Origin: Streptomyces sp. NBC_00440
Lineage (GTDB): Bacteria > Actinomycetota > Actinomycetes > Streptomycetales > Streptomycetaceae
DNA length: 64,000 bases
Reading direction: 5' to 3'
Assembly (NCBI RefSeq): GCF_036014215.1
Contig: NZ_CP107921.1
Span: 6,879,501 to 6,943,500, forward strand
Part shown: in pieces, positions 54,483 through 63,159 of the stretch
Layout of the letters: every line of letters begins with the position of its first letter
Position numbering within the stretch: the first letter of the stretch is position 1
Made by a program: the position numbers and the translations under genes
Notes under the pieces: generated by a model
What the model was told of the DNA's origin: nothing
Seen by the model: only the letters and a program-made list of their open reading frames with translations
The model's database searches: none

Positions 54483-55765
54483 TGTGCCGCACCGGCCGGC
54501 TGCCCCACGAGCCGGACGGGGGAGAGGACACAACTGCCGCCACCGACGCGGCCTTCACCGCCCTGCTTGAGGAGAGTGCCGAGGAGCTGTACGAGCAGGC
54601 GCCGTGCGGATATCTGTCCACCCTCATGGACGGCACCATCGCGAAGATCAACACAACCCTTCTGGACTGGCTGGGGCTGTCCGCGCCACAGGTGGTGGGC
54701 CGGATGCGCTTCATCGACCTGCTCACTGTGGGCGGCAAGCTTTACCACGAGACGCACTTTGCACCGTTGCTGCAGATGAACGGCGAGGCCAGCGGTATCG
54801 CTCTGGATATCAAAGCAGCCGACGGCAAGCGGCTTCCGGTGCTGCTCACCTCCAAGGTGAAGACCAGCGAGGGCGGTGAACCGCTGTTCATTCGCACGAC
54901 CGTCTTCGACGCCCGCGACCGCCGCGCCTACGAAACCGAGCTGCTGCGCGGACGCCAGGCCGCCGAAGAAGCCCGCCTGCGCGCCGAAGCCGACCGTCTG
55001 CGCCTGCAGGAAGCTCTGGAAGCACTGCAGCAGAGCCTGCTTCCCTCCCAGCTTCCCGCAGTGCCGGGCCTGGAGGCCGCCTCGTACTACCTCACCGCCT
55101 CACCGGACCTGTTGGGCGGTGACTTCTACGACCTGTTCCCCCTGGACGGCACCCGGTGGGCGTTCTTCCTCGGCGACGTGTGCGGCAAGGGCCCCAAAGC
55201 TGCCGCCGTGACATCCCTGACCCGGTACACCCTGCGCGCCGCCGCCCTGCACGACCCTGACCCTGTCAGTGTCCTGACGACTCTGAACACCGTGCTGAAC
55301 GAGCGTTACACCAGCGGTGACGCCCGGTACTGCACCGCCATCTTCGGCCTCCTGGAACCTGGTGAGCACAGCTTCACGGTGCGCCTGGCCTCCGGCGGCC
55401 ACCCCTCGGCCCTGGTACAGCGCACCGACGGCACCGCCGAGTACCTGACCACTCCCGGCGGGATGCTCATCGGAGTCCTGCCCAACGCCGAGTTCACACC
55501 CGCCAGCACCGTGCTCTTCCACGGGGACACCTTGCTCCTCTACACAGACGGCCTGACCGAAGCGAGGGTCGGCCCCACACGTGACCTCTATGGCGAGGAC
55601 GCCCTGCACGCCTTCACCACCGCACAGCCCCCGGACGGCCCCCAGGCTCTGATCACCGCCCTGACCGGACTCCTCGCCGGCTTCGGCGACGGCCTGGACG
55701 ATGACACAGCTCTGCTCGCCCTCGGCGTCCCCGTTCGTCCGACCACCACTGGGAGTGAAACCTGA
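54479..55765 (+). CDS. rsbP: PAS-PP2C (SpoIIE-type) phosphatase, RsbP-like
   Basis: 428 residues. PAS domain at about 35-155 (APCGYLSTLMDGTIAKINTT, MRFIDLLTVGGKLYHETHF), a coiled-coil linker at about 155-200, and a PP2C/SpoIIE domain at 200-425 with metal ligands in GGDFYDLF, GDVCGKGPKAA and DDDTALLALGV. It should dephosphorylate an anti-anti-sigma factor, which is the product of the next gene. The RsbQ partner is encoded just before it. GTG/ATG start overlapping the upstream stop. Confidence 0.9.
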   Translation: MMCRTGRLPHEPDGGEDTTAATDAAFTALLEESAEELYEQAPCGYLSTLMDGTIAKINTTLLDWLGLSAPQVVGRMRFIDLLTVGGKLYHETHFAPLLQMNGEASGIALDIKAADGKRLPVLLTSKVKTSEGGEPLFIRTTVFDARDRRAYETELLRGRQAAEEARLRAEADRLRLQEALEALQQSLLPSQLPAVPGLEAASYYLTASPDLLGGDFYDLFPLDGTRWAFFLGDVCGKGPKAAAVTSLTRYTLRAAALHDPDPVSVLTTLNTVLNERYTSGDARYCTAIFGLLEPGEHSFTVRLASGGHPSALVQRTDGTAEYLTTPGGMLIGVLPNAEFTPASTVLFHGDTLLLYTDGLTEARVGPTRDLYGEDALHAFTTAQPPDGPQALITALTGLLAGFGDGLDDDTALLALGVPVRPTTTGSET

Positions 55766-55766
55766 C

Positions 55767-56144
55767 ATGAGGCCGCTGACGGTCACCACCCGAGACGCCG
55801 CAACCGGTCCCGTACTGGAGATCAGCGGCCACCTCGACCACGCAACCGCCCCTGAAGTCCGTGAGGCCCTGGCGAACCTCACCATCGCCGGCGGCCAACT
55901 GCTGGTCCTGGACCTGGCCCGGCTGGACTTCTGCGACTCCAGCGGCATCACCGTCCTGCTCGCTGCGCGCAACATCGCCACCGAACAGGGCGCCGATATC
56001 GCCCTGGCCGCGGTCCCGGCGAATACCGCCCGAGTCCTGCGCACCATCGGCCTGGACCGGGTCTTCACGCTCTACCCGGACGCCGTCACCGCCACTGGCC
56101 CACAGCTACCGGGCCGAGCCATGAGCAGTATGGAAGGTGCGTGA
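55767..56144 (+). CDS. rsbV: STAS-domain anti-anti-sigma factor, RsbV-like
   Basis: 125 residues, single STAS domain. ISGHLDHATAPEVREAL and LDLARLDFCDSSGITVLLAA carry the phosphorylatable Ser of the DSSG motif. GGGAG precedes the ATG, 1 bp after the phosphatase stop. Dephosphorylated protein would trap an anti-sigma kinase; neither that kinase (RsbW) nor a sigma factor is encoded here, so it must act on partners elsewhere in the genome. Confidence 0.92.
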   Translation: MRPLTVTTRDAATGPVLEISGHLDHATAPEVREALANLTIAGGQLLVLDLARLDFCDSSGITVLLAARNIATEQGADIALAAVPANTARVLRTIGLDRVFTLYPDAVTATGPQLPGRAMSSMEGA

Positions 56145-56349
56145 GCGGATCCCCTTCCTCGCTGATCCGAGGTACGCGGCCAGTTCGGCGATCGTGGCGC
56201 CCCGGCCCAGGGTGGCAGCGAATTCCGCTCTGAAGTTGGCGAGGGTGACGCGCAGTTCCTGCAGCGCCTGGGGACGTGGACGGACCACGTGGTGTCGCGG
56301 ACGAATCGCTTGATATCGCCGGCGATGTAAGGAACAGAGACCGCCCTCG

Positions 56350-56937
56350 TCAGACCTCGCGCCAGCGGGCGTTGGCACAGGACAAGGCTCTGAAGGCCGC
56401 CAGGCCGACTGCAATCAGCGCCAGCAGCCAGGGGCCCGCGGGCGTCTCGGTGAATGAGCGCAATGTGTCGTCCATGCCTTTGGCTTACCAGGCTTGTGCT
56501 GAACAGCGGCCGCGACAGTCACGGGAGTTCTTGTCCGAACTGCCGCTGCCGCTGCCTTGTCTCCCGCAGCGTAGAACAGCACGGAGCAGGAGACGAAGGC
56601 GTAGAAGACAGAACGGCCCGCAGCCGTCACCCTCCTGCTCGCCTTCGTGCCGTACGGGCCCGCCTGTCCGAAGACGGCTTCCGACAGCCGCCACAGCGAC
56701 ATACCCGCCAGAGCTATGCCGAGCAGCCACAGCAGGACAGTACCGAAGGGCTGAGGCGCTATCTCTGCGATCGCCCCGCCCCGCCTGTTTGCCATCGCCG
56801 TCGGAAAACGCAATTCGCAGCGAGAGGACACCGATCAGTACGTAGATGACCCCTCGGGCAGCGAAGCCCGCACGGACCCCGGCCGAGACCGCTGTACTGT
56901 CCGCCGCGCGCTGGGCCTGACCGCGTCCGCGTGTCAT
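56350..56937 (-). pseudogene. DUF1206 membrane protein, frameshifted
   Basis: The family's three repeated hydrophobic units appear in different frames: GVRAGFAARGVIYVLIGVLS in the first, then IAEIAPQPFGTVLLWLLGIA and ALAGMSLWRLSEAVFGQAG in a second after about 56785, and DDTLRSFTETPAGPWLLAL with CANARWREV at the end in a third. At least two frameshifts. Decayed, like many of its neighbours. Confidence 0.7.
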
Positions 56938-57155
56938 TGCCGATCCCGTTGCCATCCCGGTCCTTTGCCCCCGCACGGGGATGCGATCCCCAGAGGTGGC
57001 CGCCTGCCACGTTGTTACCTGGCCATCGTCGAGAAGCGGCAACTACGACCCCTGCGTGGAGTGCTCACCTGTGGAGCGAACGCACTCGCCGGCTCGTCGG
57101 GCTTCCACCACCGCTCCCTCTGACCCGCCGAGCCGGATACGAATTGCGGCCACTG

Positions 57156-57515
57156 CTAACCGTGAACTCGGATTTCTCCCAGGAACCAACCGCTCACCTC
57201 ATCCAGTCCGATACGGAACAGCCCCCCGTGCTCCGGGAACGAGGCCCCGTCGCTGACAACTTTGCCGCCGTTCAGATGGAGGTAGCTCCCGCCGCTCTCG
57301 GGCTGTGCTTGCGCCCACGCGAAGTCGGCCGCGAAGGCGCTCGCCCGGCTCTCGGATTCGGCGAGTTGCTCGGCGATGTGCTCGGCCCAGACGGCATGTT
57401 GCACCACCTCTCCTGTGATGGTGGTGCCCTTCACCACGAGCGTGATCGGCAGGGCGAGGCCCTCCCGCTCCACGCGGTCGGTCAGCCTCTTCAGTAGCGG
57501 ATCCACATTGCTCAT
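57156..57515 (-). CDS. small conserved protein, faintly GvpU-like
   Basis: 119 residues: a helical start (VDPLLKRLTDRVEREGLALP), the strand pair ITLVVKGTTITGEVVQ and a helix with AEHIAEQLAESESRASAF, ending in LHLNGGKVVSDG and GWFLGEIRVHG. The ITL-V-G-ITG pattern recalls the gas-vesicle accessory family GvpU, but no gas-vesicle genes are nearby. Function unknown. Confidence 0.6.
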   Translation of the reverse strand: MSNVDPLLKRLTDRVEREGLALPITLVVKGTTITGEVVQHAVWAEHIAEQLAESESRASAFAADFAWAQAQPESGGSYLHLNGGKVVSDGASFPEHGGLFRIGLDEVSGWFLGEIRVHG

Positions 57516-57706
57516 GCCTGGACAGTAGCCCGACGCCAGCACGGAGGGGAGGAGTCGCTTCGCGCTCTGACCTGGGCAGGCAGTGCAGCTCTGCCCGAGT
57601 GTTCGCCTCGCCGGGGCTCTGGGGCGAAGCCGGCGCATGGGGGCGGCCTAGGCAGTGTCTTCAAAGATCTTGCCAAGATGGCGCGGTAGCTGAGCATGAT
57701 GCCTTG

Positions 57707-58012
57707 GTGGAACATCTTTCTGTCGACGTGCGCGCTTCGCTCCGGCTCTTCGCTTTCTACTTGGCGAACGGCACCCTCGACCTGGACCTGCTCGAAGGGT
57801 TTGACTATCGCTCGACCGTTTTTCACTCCGGCTCCTCGTTGGAACAGGTCTTCGCGATCTATAGCAATGTGCTGCAAATCGACACCGACGGCATGGTGCT
57901 GAACGACGGAGACGCGCAGTACCGGGTCGCGCAGTGGGTCCGAGTGTGCTGCGACCCGAGCTATCGGGTCGAGCCGCCCTTCGATGCCTGGGAGACGGAG
58001 CTCCATCTCTGA
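57707..58012 (+). CDS. small hypothetical protein inside the IS5 element
   Basis: 101 residues from a GTG at 57707 (TTG 57704 possible): SVDVRASLRLFAFYLANGTL, EGFDYRSTVFHSGSSLEQVF, LQIDTDGMVLNDGDAQYRV. The composition is that of a real cytoplasmic protein, and I believe similar ones occur in Streptomyces chromosomes outside IS elements. It is read towards the transposase gene. Either a passenger, or a chromosomal gene caught between two IS ends. Confidence 0.6.
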   Translation: MEHLSVDVRASLRLFAFYLANGTLDLDLLEGFDYRSTVFHSGSSLEQVFAIYSNVLQIDTDGMVLNDGDAQYRVAQWVRVCCDPSYRVEPPFDAWETELHL

Positions 58013-58037
58013 TGACCCGGCGTTCACCGTCAGAACA

Positions 58038-58885
58038 TCACGCCCACATCAGGAGCGACGCGAGAGTGACGGCTGCATGGAAGGACTCCGCGGTCTTGTC
58101 GTAGCGAGTGGCGATGCCGCGCCACTGCTTCAGCCGATTGAAGCAGCGTTCCACCACGTTTCGCTGCTTGTAGCGCTGCTTGTCGAAGGCCGGTGGGCGC
58201 CCGCCGCGACTGCCGCGCCGGAGCCGGTTTTGGACCTGGTCGGCCCGCTCGGGGATGGTGTGACCGATGCTGCGTCGTCGCAGCCAGGTGCGGATGGCCC
58301 GGGAACTGTAGCCCTTGTCGCCCAGCACGTGGGAGGGTCGTACTCGGGGCCGCCCCGGGCCGATGCGAGGCACTCGTATCGCTTCAATCACCGCAGTGAA
58401 CTGGGTGCAGTCATTGGTGTTGCCGCCCGTGAGCGTGAAAGCGAGCGGACGGCCGGCACCGTCGCAGGCCAGATGGATTTTGCTGGTCAGGCCACCTCGG
58501 GAACGTCCGAGTGCGGGGCTGCGGAGCCCCCTTTTCGTGCCCCGGCGGCGTGCTGGTGGGCGCGGACGACGGTGGAGTCGACCGACACGAGCCAGTCGAC
58601 GTCCCCGTCCGCGTCCGCCCCGGCCTGGGCGGCCTGCAGCATTCGCTCGAACGTTCCGTCCAGAGCCCACCGCCGGAACCGGGTGTGCAGTGTGGCCCAC
58701 GGACCGTACCGGTCGGGCACATCCCGCCAGGCCACCCCCGTCCGGAACTTCCACACGATCCCGTTGAGCACCATGCGATCGTCCAGCCGCTTCCTACCCC
58801 GCAGCGGCCTGGGCAGCAGGGGCCGGACGAACTCCCACTCGGCATCCGACAGTTCATGGCGACGTATCACGACACCATGATCCAC
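58038..58885 (-). CDS. IS5-family transposase, -1 programmed frameshift
   Basis: The first frame (58885-58487) gives HELSDAEWEFVRPLLPRP and WRDVPDRYGPWATLHTRFR; the second frame, continuing to 58038, gives ALGRSRGGLTSKIHLACDG, VLGDKGYSSRAIRTWL and VVERCFNRLKQWRGIATRYD. The two overlap at the slippery run GAAAAGGGGG (plus-strand about 58526-58536), where a -1 shift joins them. This is normal for IS5-type elements and not decay. The DDE residues are in SVDSTVVRAHQH, LGDKGY and VERCF. Confidence 0.85.
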
Positions 58886-58914
58886 CAGCGGTGATCATTT
58901 GAAGACACTGCCTA

Positions 58915-59875
58915 GGGGCTGTTGTGAAAGTGCTGGTCACAGCCACTCGTTGAGGACTGCGACCAGCGCGGTCGACTCATAGCGGACCGCGAATGGTGTC
59001 ATACCTCGTGGCTACAGTCCGGTGGCGCGTGAGGCGGTTGATCCCGCACTCGACCGGGTGCCGCTGCTTGTTGTCGCCCTTGTCGTCCTTGTCGTCCTTG
59101 TCGGACTTGGGCGGCCGTCCGCCTCGCGATCCGCGCTTGAGGCGGTTGCGGACGCGGTCCGCCGGGGCCGGGATCGTGGCCTTGATCCCGCGTCTGCGCA
59201 GGCAGGCGCGATTGCTGCGGGAGTCGTACGCCTTGTCGGCCCGGACCCGGTCCGGCCGTTTGCGCGGCCTGCCGACTCCGAGCCGGGGCACCCAGATCGC
59301 TTCCAGGGCCGACTCGAACTGAGGCGAATCACCCCGCTGTCCGGCGGTGATCACCACCGGACAGCGGCTTCTCACCCTGCTCGACGGCGAAGTGGATCTT
59401 GCCGGTCAGGCCGCCCCGGGAGCGTCCGAGCCCGTGGTCGGCCGGCTCGACTGATCCCGCCGGGCGGTTCCTTCTGGAGATCCCCCTTTTCGCCGCCCCA
59501 GCCGTGTGCCGGTGGGCCCGGCAGACCGTGGAGTCGATCTTCATGTCCCAGGTGATCAGGCCCTTGGCATCCGCCTCGGCTTGCAGCTGAGTGACGATCC
59601 GGGCCCAGGTGTCATCGCGCTGCCGGCGCCGGAACAGGTCATAGACCCGGTCCCACGGCCCGTAGCGTTCCGGCACGTCACGCCAGGGAGCACCCGTCCG
59701 GGTCCGCCACCGTATGCCGTCCATCAGCTGCCGCCGCGTCCATACCGGCGGACGGCCCGACTTGATCCCCCGTGGCAACAGCGGCTCAAGTCGGGCCCAC
59801 TGGCCGTTCGTCAGTTCCCCACGTCCCACAGGACATGATCATCAACGATCAAGATCAACTTTCACAAACGGACCC
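58915..59875. mobile_element. degraded IS5-like element
   Basis: Imperfect terminal repeats GGGGCTGTTGTGAAAGT (58915-58931) and, as reverse complement, GGGTCCGTTTGTGAAAGT (59875-59858). It lies directly against the right end of the previous IS. The transposase inside is broken. The right end is 8 bp from the stop codon of the following SDR gene. No clear target duplication. Confidence 0.75.
58937..59829 (-). pseudogene. IS5-like transposase, frameshifted
   Basis: N-terminal frame ELTNGQWARLEPLLPRG, WRDVPERYGPWDRVYDLFR, then GLGRSRGGLTGKIHF. One extra G at about 59354 (TCCGGTGG for TCCGTGG) shifts the frame to VVITAGQRGDSPQFESAL and RKRPDRVRADKAYDSRSN. Near 59085 an in-frame expansion codes for DKDDKDDKGD, and near 58997 another shift moves the tail VRYESTALVAVLNEWL out of frame. 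Non-functional. Confidence 0.8.
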
Positions 59876-59883
59876 TGGGCGGC

Positions 59884-60678
59884 CTACGCGGTTGTGGCGA
59901 TGCCGCCGTCGACGGGGATCACGGCGCCTGTTAGGTATGCGCCTGCCCGGCTGGCGAGGAACACGGCGACACCCGCCATGTCGTCGTCGCGGCCGATCCG
60001 GCGTAGGGGGGCCGACGCCGCGATCGCCTCGCCGAACTCATCGAGGGTTGCAGCCATCATCGTCGACGGGAACGGTCCCGGCGCCACGGCGTTCACGGTG
60101 ACGTGCTGCGGTCCTAGTTCCTTGGCGAGCACTCTGGTGAGTTGATGCAGTGCGGCCTTGCTGCTGGAGTACGAGTAGTTGGGCCGCTGGGGGATGTGGA
60201 TGGCGGCGATGCTGCCGATGTTGATGATCCGCGCGGGATCGTCGGCGGTGCCCGCCCTGCGAAGTGCGGGCAGCAGCGCCTGGACCAGCCAGAACGGCGA
60301 CTTCAGATTGAGGTCGACGACCGTGTCCCAGGCCGCGTCCGGGAACGTCGCCAGCGGCTCGTCCCACATGGCGCCCGCGTTGTTGACGAGGATGTCGAGA
60401 CGTTCCGAGTCGGCGGTGACGAGGTCGGACAGTCGCCGACACTCGTCGTGGTGGGACAGGTCGGCGGGGATGGCCCGCACCTCACCGAATTTGGACAGCT
60501 GTTCCTGCGCCTGAGCACACGCTTCTGCGTTGCGTGAGCTGATGACCACGCGGACGCCCGCCTGGAGAAGGCCACGCGCGATCATCATTCCGATGCCTCT
60601 GGTGCCACCGGTGACGAGCGCGCGCTTTCCAGACAGATCGAAAAGTTCTGCATGCGTTGTGAATTGGTTGGCTACCAC
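59884..60678 (-). CDS. short-chain dehydrogenase/reductase
   Basis: 264-residue SDR: TGGTRGIGMMIARGLL, NNAGAMWDEPL, catalytic Ser in IINIGSIAAI, YSYSSSKAAL, and the C-terminal VIPVDGGIAT. GTG start. It stops 8 bp before the IS5-like end at 59875. A promoter with a MerR-type 19-bp spacer and central palindrome lies about 70 bp upstream, suggesting stress- or drug-induced expression; no MerR gene remains next to it. Confidence 0.9.
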   Translation of the reverse strand: MVANQFTTHAELFDLSGKRALVTGGTRGIGMMIARGLLQAGVRVVISSRNAEACAQAQEQLSKFGEVRAIPADLSHHDECRRLSDLVTADSERLDILVNNAGAMWDEPLATFPDAAWDTVVDLNLKSPFWLVQALLPALRRAGTADDPARIINIGSIAAIHIPQRPNYSYSSSKAALHQLTRVLAKELGPQHVTVNAVAPGPFPSTMMAATLDEFGEAIAASAPLRRIGRDDDMAGVAVFLASRAGAYLTGAVIPVDGGIATTA

Positions 60679-60747
60679 TTGCCGCCATTCTCATTGGTCG
60701 TGCGGGATGACGCGTCGACGCGTCGGGTGTTCGGTTCAGCTGTCTCG

Positions 60748-60778
60748 ACGCTATGACCCTGGAGTGCACTCCAAGCAA
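60748..60778 (-). promoter_or_regulatory. MerR-type promoter/operator of the SDR gene
   Basis: Minus-strand TTGCTT (60778-60773), 19-bp spacer, TAGCGT (60753-60748), with the perfect palindrome TGGAGTGCACTCCA (60760-60773) between the elements. A 19-bp spacer with a central dyad is the hallmark of MerR-activated promoters. Confidence 0.6.
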
Positions 60779-60779
60779 G

Positions 60780-60919
60780 CGGAGTCCCGGTCCCGACGGG
60801 CCGCGTCCGCAACCGTCGAACGCACCATGTCGTGGCTCGCCGGCTGCCGCCGTCTCCACCGCCGCTACGAGCGCAAAGCCGAGCACTTCCTCGCCTTCAC
60901 AAGCATCGCCTGCTCGTAA
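60780..60919 (+). pseudogene. transposase C-terminal remnant
   Basis: ATVERTMSWLAGCRRLHRRYE followed by KAEHFLAFTSIACS matches the end of an IS5-type transposase (VERT-W-L--RRL-RDYE). Only about 45 codons remain. It borders the MerR-type operator, where a divergent merR gene would be expected. Confidence 0.65.
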
Positions 60920-61793
60920 CACGATCATGATCGGGCCTTCTTGAGTCGTCTCCAGCAGATGAGGCCGCAGGCGAGCGAGAGGACGGCGTCGTGGAGTTCG
61001 GTGCGACGTTCCCAGCGGACGGCGAGACGTTTGAAGTGGTGGAGCAGGGCGAAGGTCTGGTCGACGACGTAGCGGAGCTTGCCGATGCCCTTGATGTTGG
61101 GTGAGCCCTTGCGGGAGATGACGGGCAGGATCCATCGGTGACGGAGCTCGTCGCGGTTGGGCTTGGAGTCGTAGCCCTTGTCGCCGAGCAAGGCTTCTGG
61201 TCGTCGGCGGGGTCGGCCGGGGTGGGATGCCGTCGACCAGGGCGAGGGTCTGGGTGACGTCGTTGACGTTGGCCGCAGTAGTGATGACCTTGAGCTGGGT
61301 GCCGCGTCCGTCGCAGATCAGGTGGTGTTTGCTGCCCGTCTTCCGCCGGTTGACCGGCGACGGACCGGTGCCGGGTCCCCTTTTTTCGCGCGGATGTGGG
61401 AGCCGTCCACGCACGCCCGCGACCAGTCGAGCTCGCCGGCCGCGTTCAGCTCGGCGAGCAGGACCCGGTGCAGCCGGTCGAAAACCCCTGCCTTCTGCCA
61501 CCGGTCCAGCCGCCGCCAGCAGGTCTGTCCCGAGCCGAACCCCAGCACGAGCGGCAGCAGTTGCCAGGCTATGTCGTTGTAGAGGACGAACAAGATGCCC
61601 TGCAGGCAGAGCCGGTCCCACACCGGCCGCGGTCCCGGCGACCGATCCGGGCCACGGCGGCAGCAACGGCTCGATCAACGCCCACAACTCATCGTCCGCG
61701 ATCCACGGTCGAGTACCCACACCCTCACGAACGGCCGAATCGTCACACCGGTTACGCCCAACCAGCCCACATCAACAAGTCCCTGATACGAGC
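60912..61793. mobile_element. IS5-like element, degraded
   Basis: Short terminal repeats GCTCGTAACA / TGATACGAGC (9 of 10 matching). The 882 bp hold a broken transposase. The right end lies 1 bp from the TAG stop of the neighbouring alpha/beta hydrolase. A further remnant of the same kind of element is found at 63072. Confidence 0.65.
60925..61720 (-). pseudogene. IS5-like transposase, multiple frameshifts
   Basis: Start frame MGTRPWIADDELWALIEPLL; second frame LCLQGILFVLYNDIAWQLLP, HRVLLAELNAAGELDWSRAC and VDGSHIRAKKG; then SKHHLICDGRGTQLKVITTA and LALVDGIPP; finally LLGDKGYDSKPNRDEL to AVLSLACGLICWRRLKKA. One of the changes, at the AAAAAAGGGG run near 61379, could be the programmed shift, but two more (about 61660 and 61220) are not explained that way. 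Confidence 0.75.
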
Positions 61794-61794
61794 T

Positions 61795-62931
61795 CTAGGC
61801 CCGGTTTTTCCGGGCCGTCACCCACGTGGCGAAGTCCTCGACGCCGCCGATGAGCGCCTCAAACCGGAATGAGTGGAAGAGGTCGAAAGCGTGGTGGGCA
61901 CCAGGTAGTTCGACGTACACGATCGGCGAGGTGGAGACCGACCCCAGAGCGGTGACAAGAGCCCTGGGGTTCTCCGTGTCCACCAGCTCGTCCAGGTCCC
62001 CGTGCGCGATGAGGAATGGTGGTGCATCCGTCCGGACGAGGTTCACCGGCGAGGTCGCCGGGTCGCCGTCGAAGTACTCCGCGAGAAAACCGTTGAGCAC
62101 GACGGCGGCGGTCACGGAGGTGTCCGCCTCCTCGAACCCGGGCTGGTAGGCCGGCTCATTGGGGGTGAGTGCTGCCTGAGCCGCCATGTGCCCACCCGCG
62201 GAGCTCCCCGCCACGAACACGGCCGCCGCAGGCGCCGCGCCGTACTCCGCTGCGTGTTCGCGCGCCCAGGCGATGACCTTCTTCGCGTCGATCAGATGGG
62301 CGGGATGCGGGAAGTCGGGGCGCAGCCGGTAATTGGCGCTGATGCAGACCCAGCCCTGGCTGGCGAGCCGGTAGAGCAGGGGCAGCGACTGAGTGTTCTT
62401 CCGACCCTGGTCGTAGTGGCCACCATGGAAGTGGATCATTACGGAGCCGCCCTCGGGGCGTGAGCGGTGGTGGTAGACGTCGAGGAGGTTGCGACGGCCT
62501 GCGTCCCCGTAGCTGAGGTTGCCCACCCGCTTGACGTCACGGCGGCGGCGAAGGACGGGCCTGAGCAGGATGCGTGCCAGCGGCGGCCGGCGGTGCGTCC
62601 CCGTCCCGACGCCGAGCGCGTCGTCCAAGGCGACACGCACCACGGACGCCGCCCGCATTCCGCGCAGGGTGACCACCACAAGCCCGGCAGCCGCGGCCCC
62701 TGCCACCCCGACGTTCACCCGGTCGGAGGTCGTGGTGATGTCGCCCTCGGAGAAGGCCAGTGCCGTCGAGGCCACCAACGCGTAGAGAGCGAGGTGCGGG
62801 ATCTCGTTGAAGACCAGGCCGAGCCGGTAGCTGAAGTAGAAGAGCGGTTTCGGCCCGCGTATGCGAGCCAGACAGAACACCACGATCAGTACGGCCAACA
62901 CCACGGTCACCAGATAGCCCACAGCCACCAC
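61795..62931 (-). CDS. membrane-anchored alpha/beta hydrolase (esterase/lipase)
   Basis: About 378 residues from the GTG at 62931 (a GTG at 62979 would add 16). Two or three hydrophobic N-terminal segments (VGYLVTVVLAVLIVVFCLA, IPHLALYALVASTALAF) precede a hydrolase domain with IHFHGGHYDQG, nucleophile elbow GSSAGG, acid in HGDLDELV and catalytic His in GAHHAFDLF. The HSL-like HGG motif suggests an esterase. The TAG stop is adjacent to an IS end. Confidence 0.85.
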   Translation of the reverse strand: MVAVGYLVTVVLAVLIVVFCLARIRGPKPLFYFSYRLGLVFNEIPHLALYALVASTALAFSEGDITTTSDRVNVGVAGAAAAGLVVVTLRGMRAASVVRVALDDALGVGTGTHRRPPLARILLRPVLRRRRDVKRVGNLSYGDAGRRNLLDVYHHRSRPEGGSVMIHFHGGHYDQGRKNTQSLPLLYRLASQGWVCISANYRLRPDFPHPAHLIDAKKVIAWAREHAAEYGAAPAAAVFVAGSSAGGHMAAQAALTPNEPAYQPGFEEADTSVTAAVVLNGFLAEYFDGDPATSPVNLVRTDAPPFLIAHGDLDELVDTENPRALVTALGSVSTSPIVYVELPGAHHAFDLFHSFRFEALIGGVEDFATWVTARKNRA

Positions 62932-63071
62932 ATCACCCCGTTCGACAGTCGACCTGACAATCCCCTTCTGTGGTACCACGGTTGGGATGATGCGGGAGGG
63001 TGAAGTGCTTGCTGCGAAGGTGCACTTGAGGTAGCTGCCCGTCCAAGCCGCAGGCGAGGCGCAACGGTGGG

Positions 63072-63159
63072 GGCAACCGTTCGATCAGCACCCAGAGCTC
63101 ATCGTCCAGGGTCGAGTACCCACACCCTCAGGACGGCCAAATCGTCTCACCGGCGACGC
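63072..63159. mobile_element. solo IS5-like end remnant
   Basis: About 90 bp closely similar to 61660-61765 of the IS above, including GTCGAGTACCCACACCCTCA and the start of its transposase (minus strand: DDELWVLIERL). Only the transposase beginning is left. Confidence 0.7.

Larger units (their letters stand above)
57652..58911. mobile_element. IS5-family element with an extra gene
   Basis: Terminal repeats GCAGTGTCTTCAAA / TTTGAAGACACTGC (14 bp perfect) flanked by CTAG on both sides (57648-57651, 58912-58915), the YTAR-type duplication of IS5 elements. The 1,260-bp element holds the two-frame transposase and, between it and the left end, an unrelated ORF. An IS5 element with this transposase would normally need only about 900 bp. 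Confidence 0.75.

Noticed and set aside
58038..58885. Two-frame IS5 transposase as a pseudogene
   Set aside because: A single -1 shift at a GAAAAGGGGG slippery run is the normal way such transposases are made; both frames are otherwise intact.
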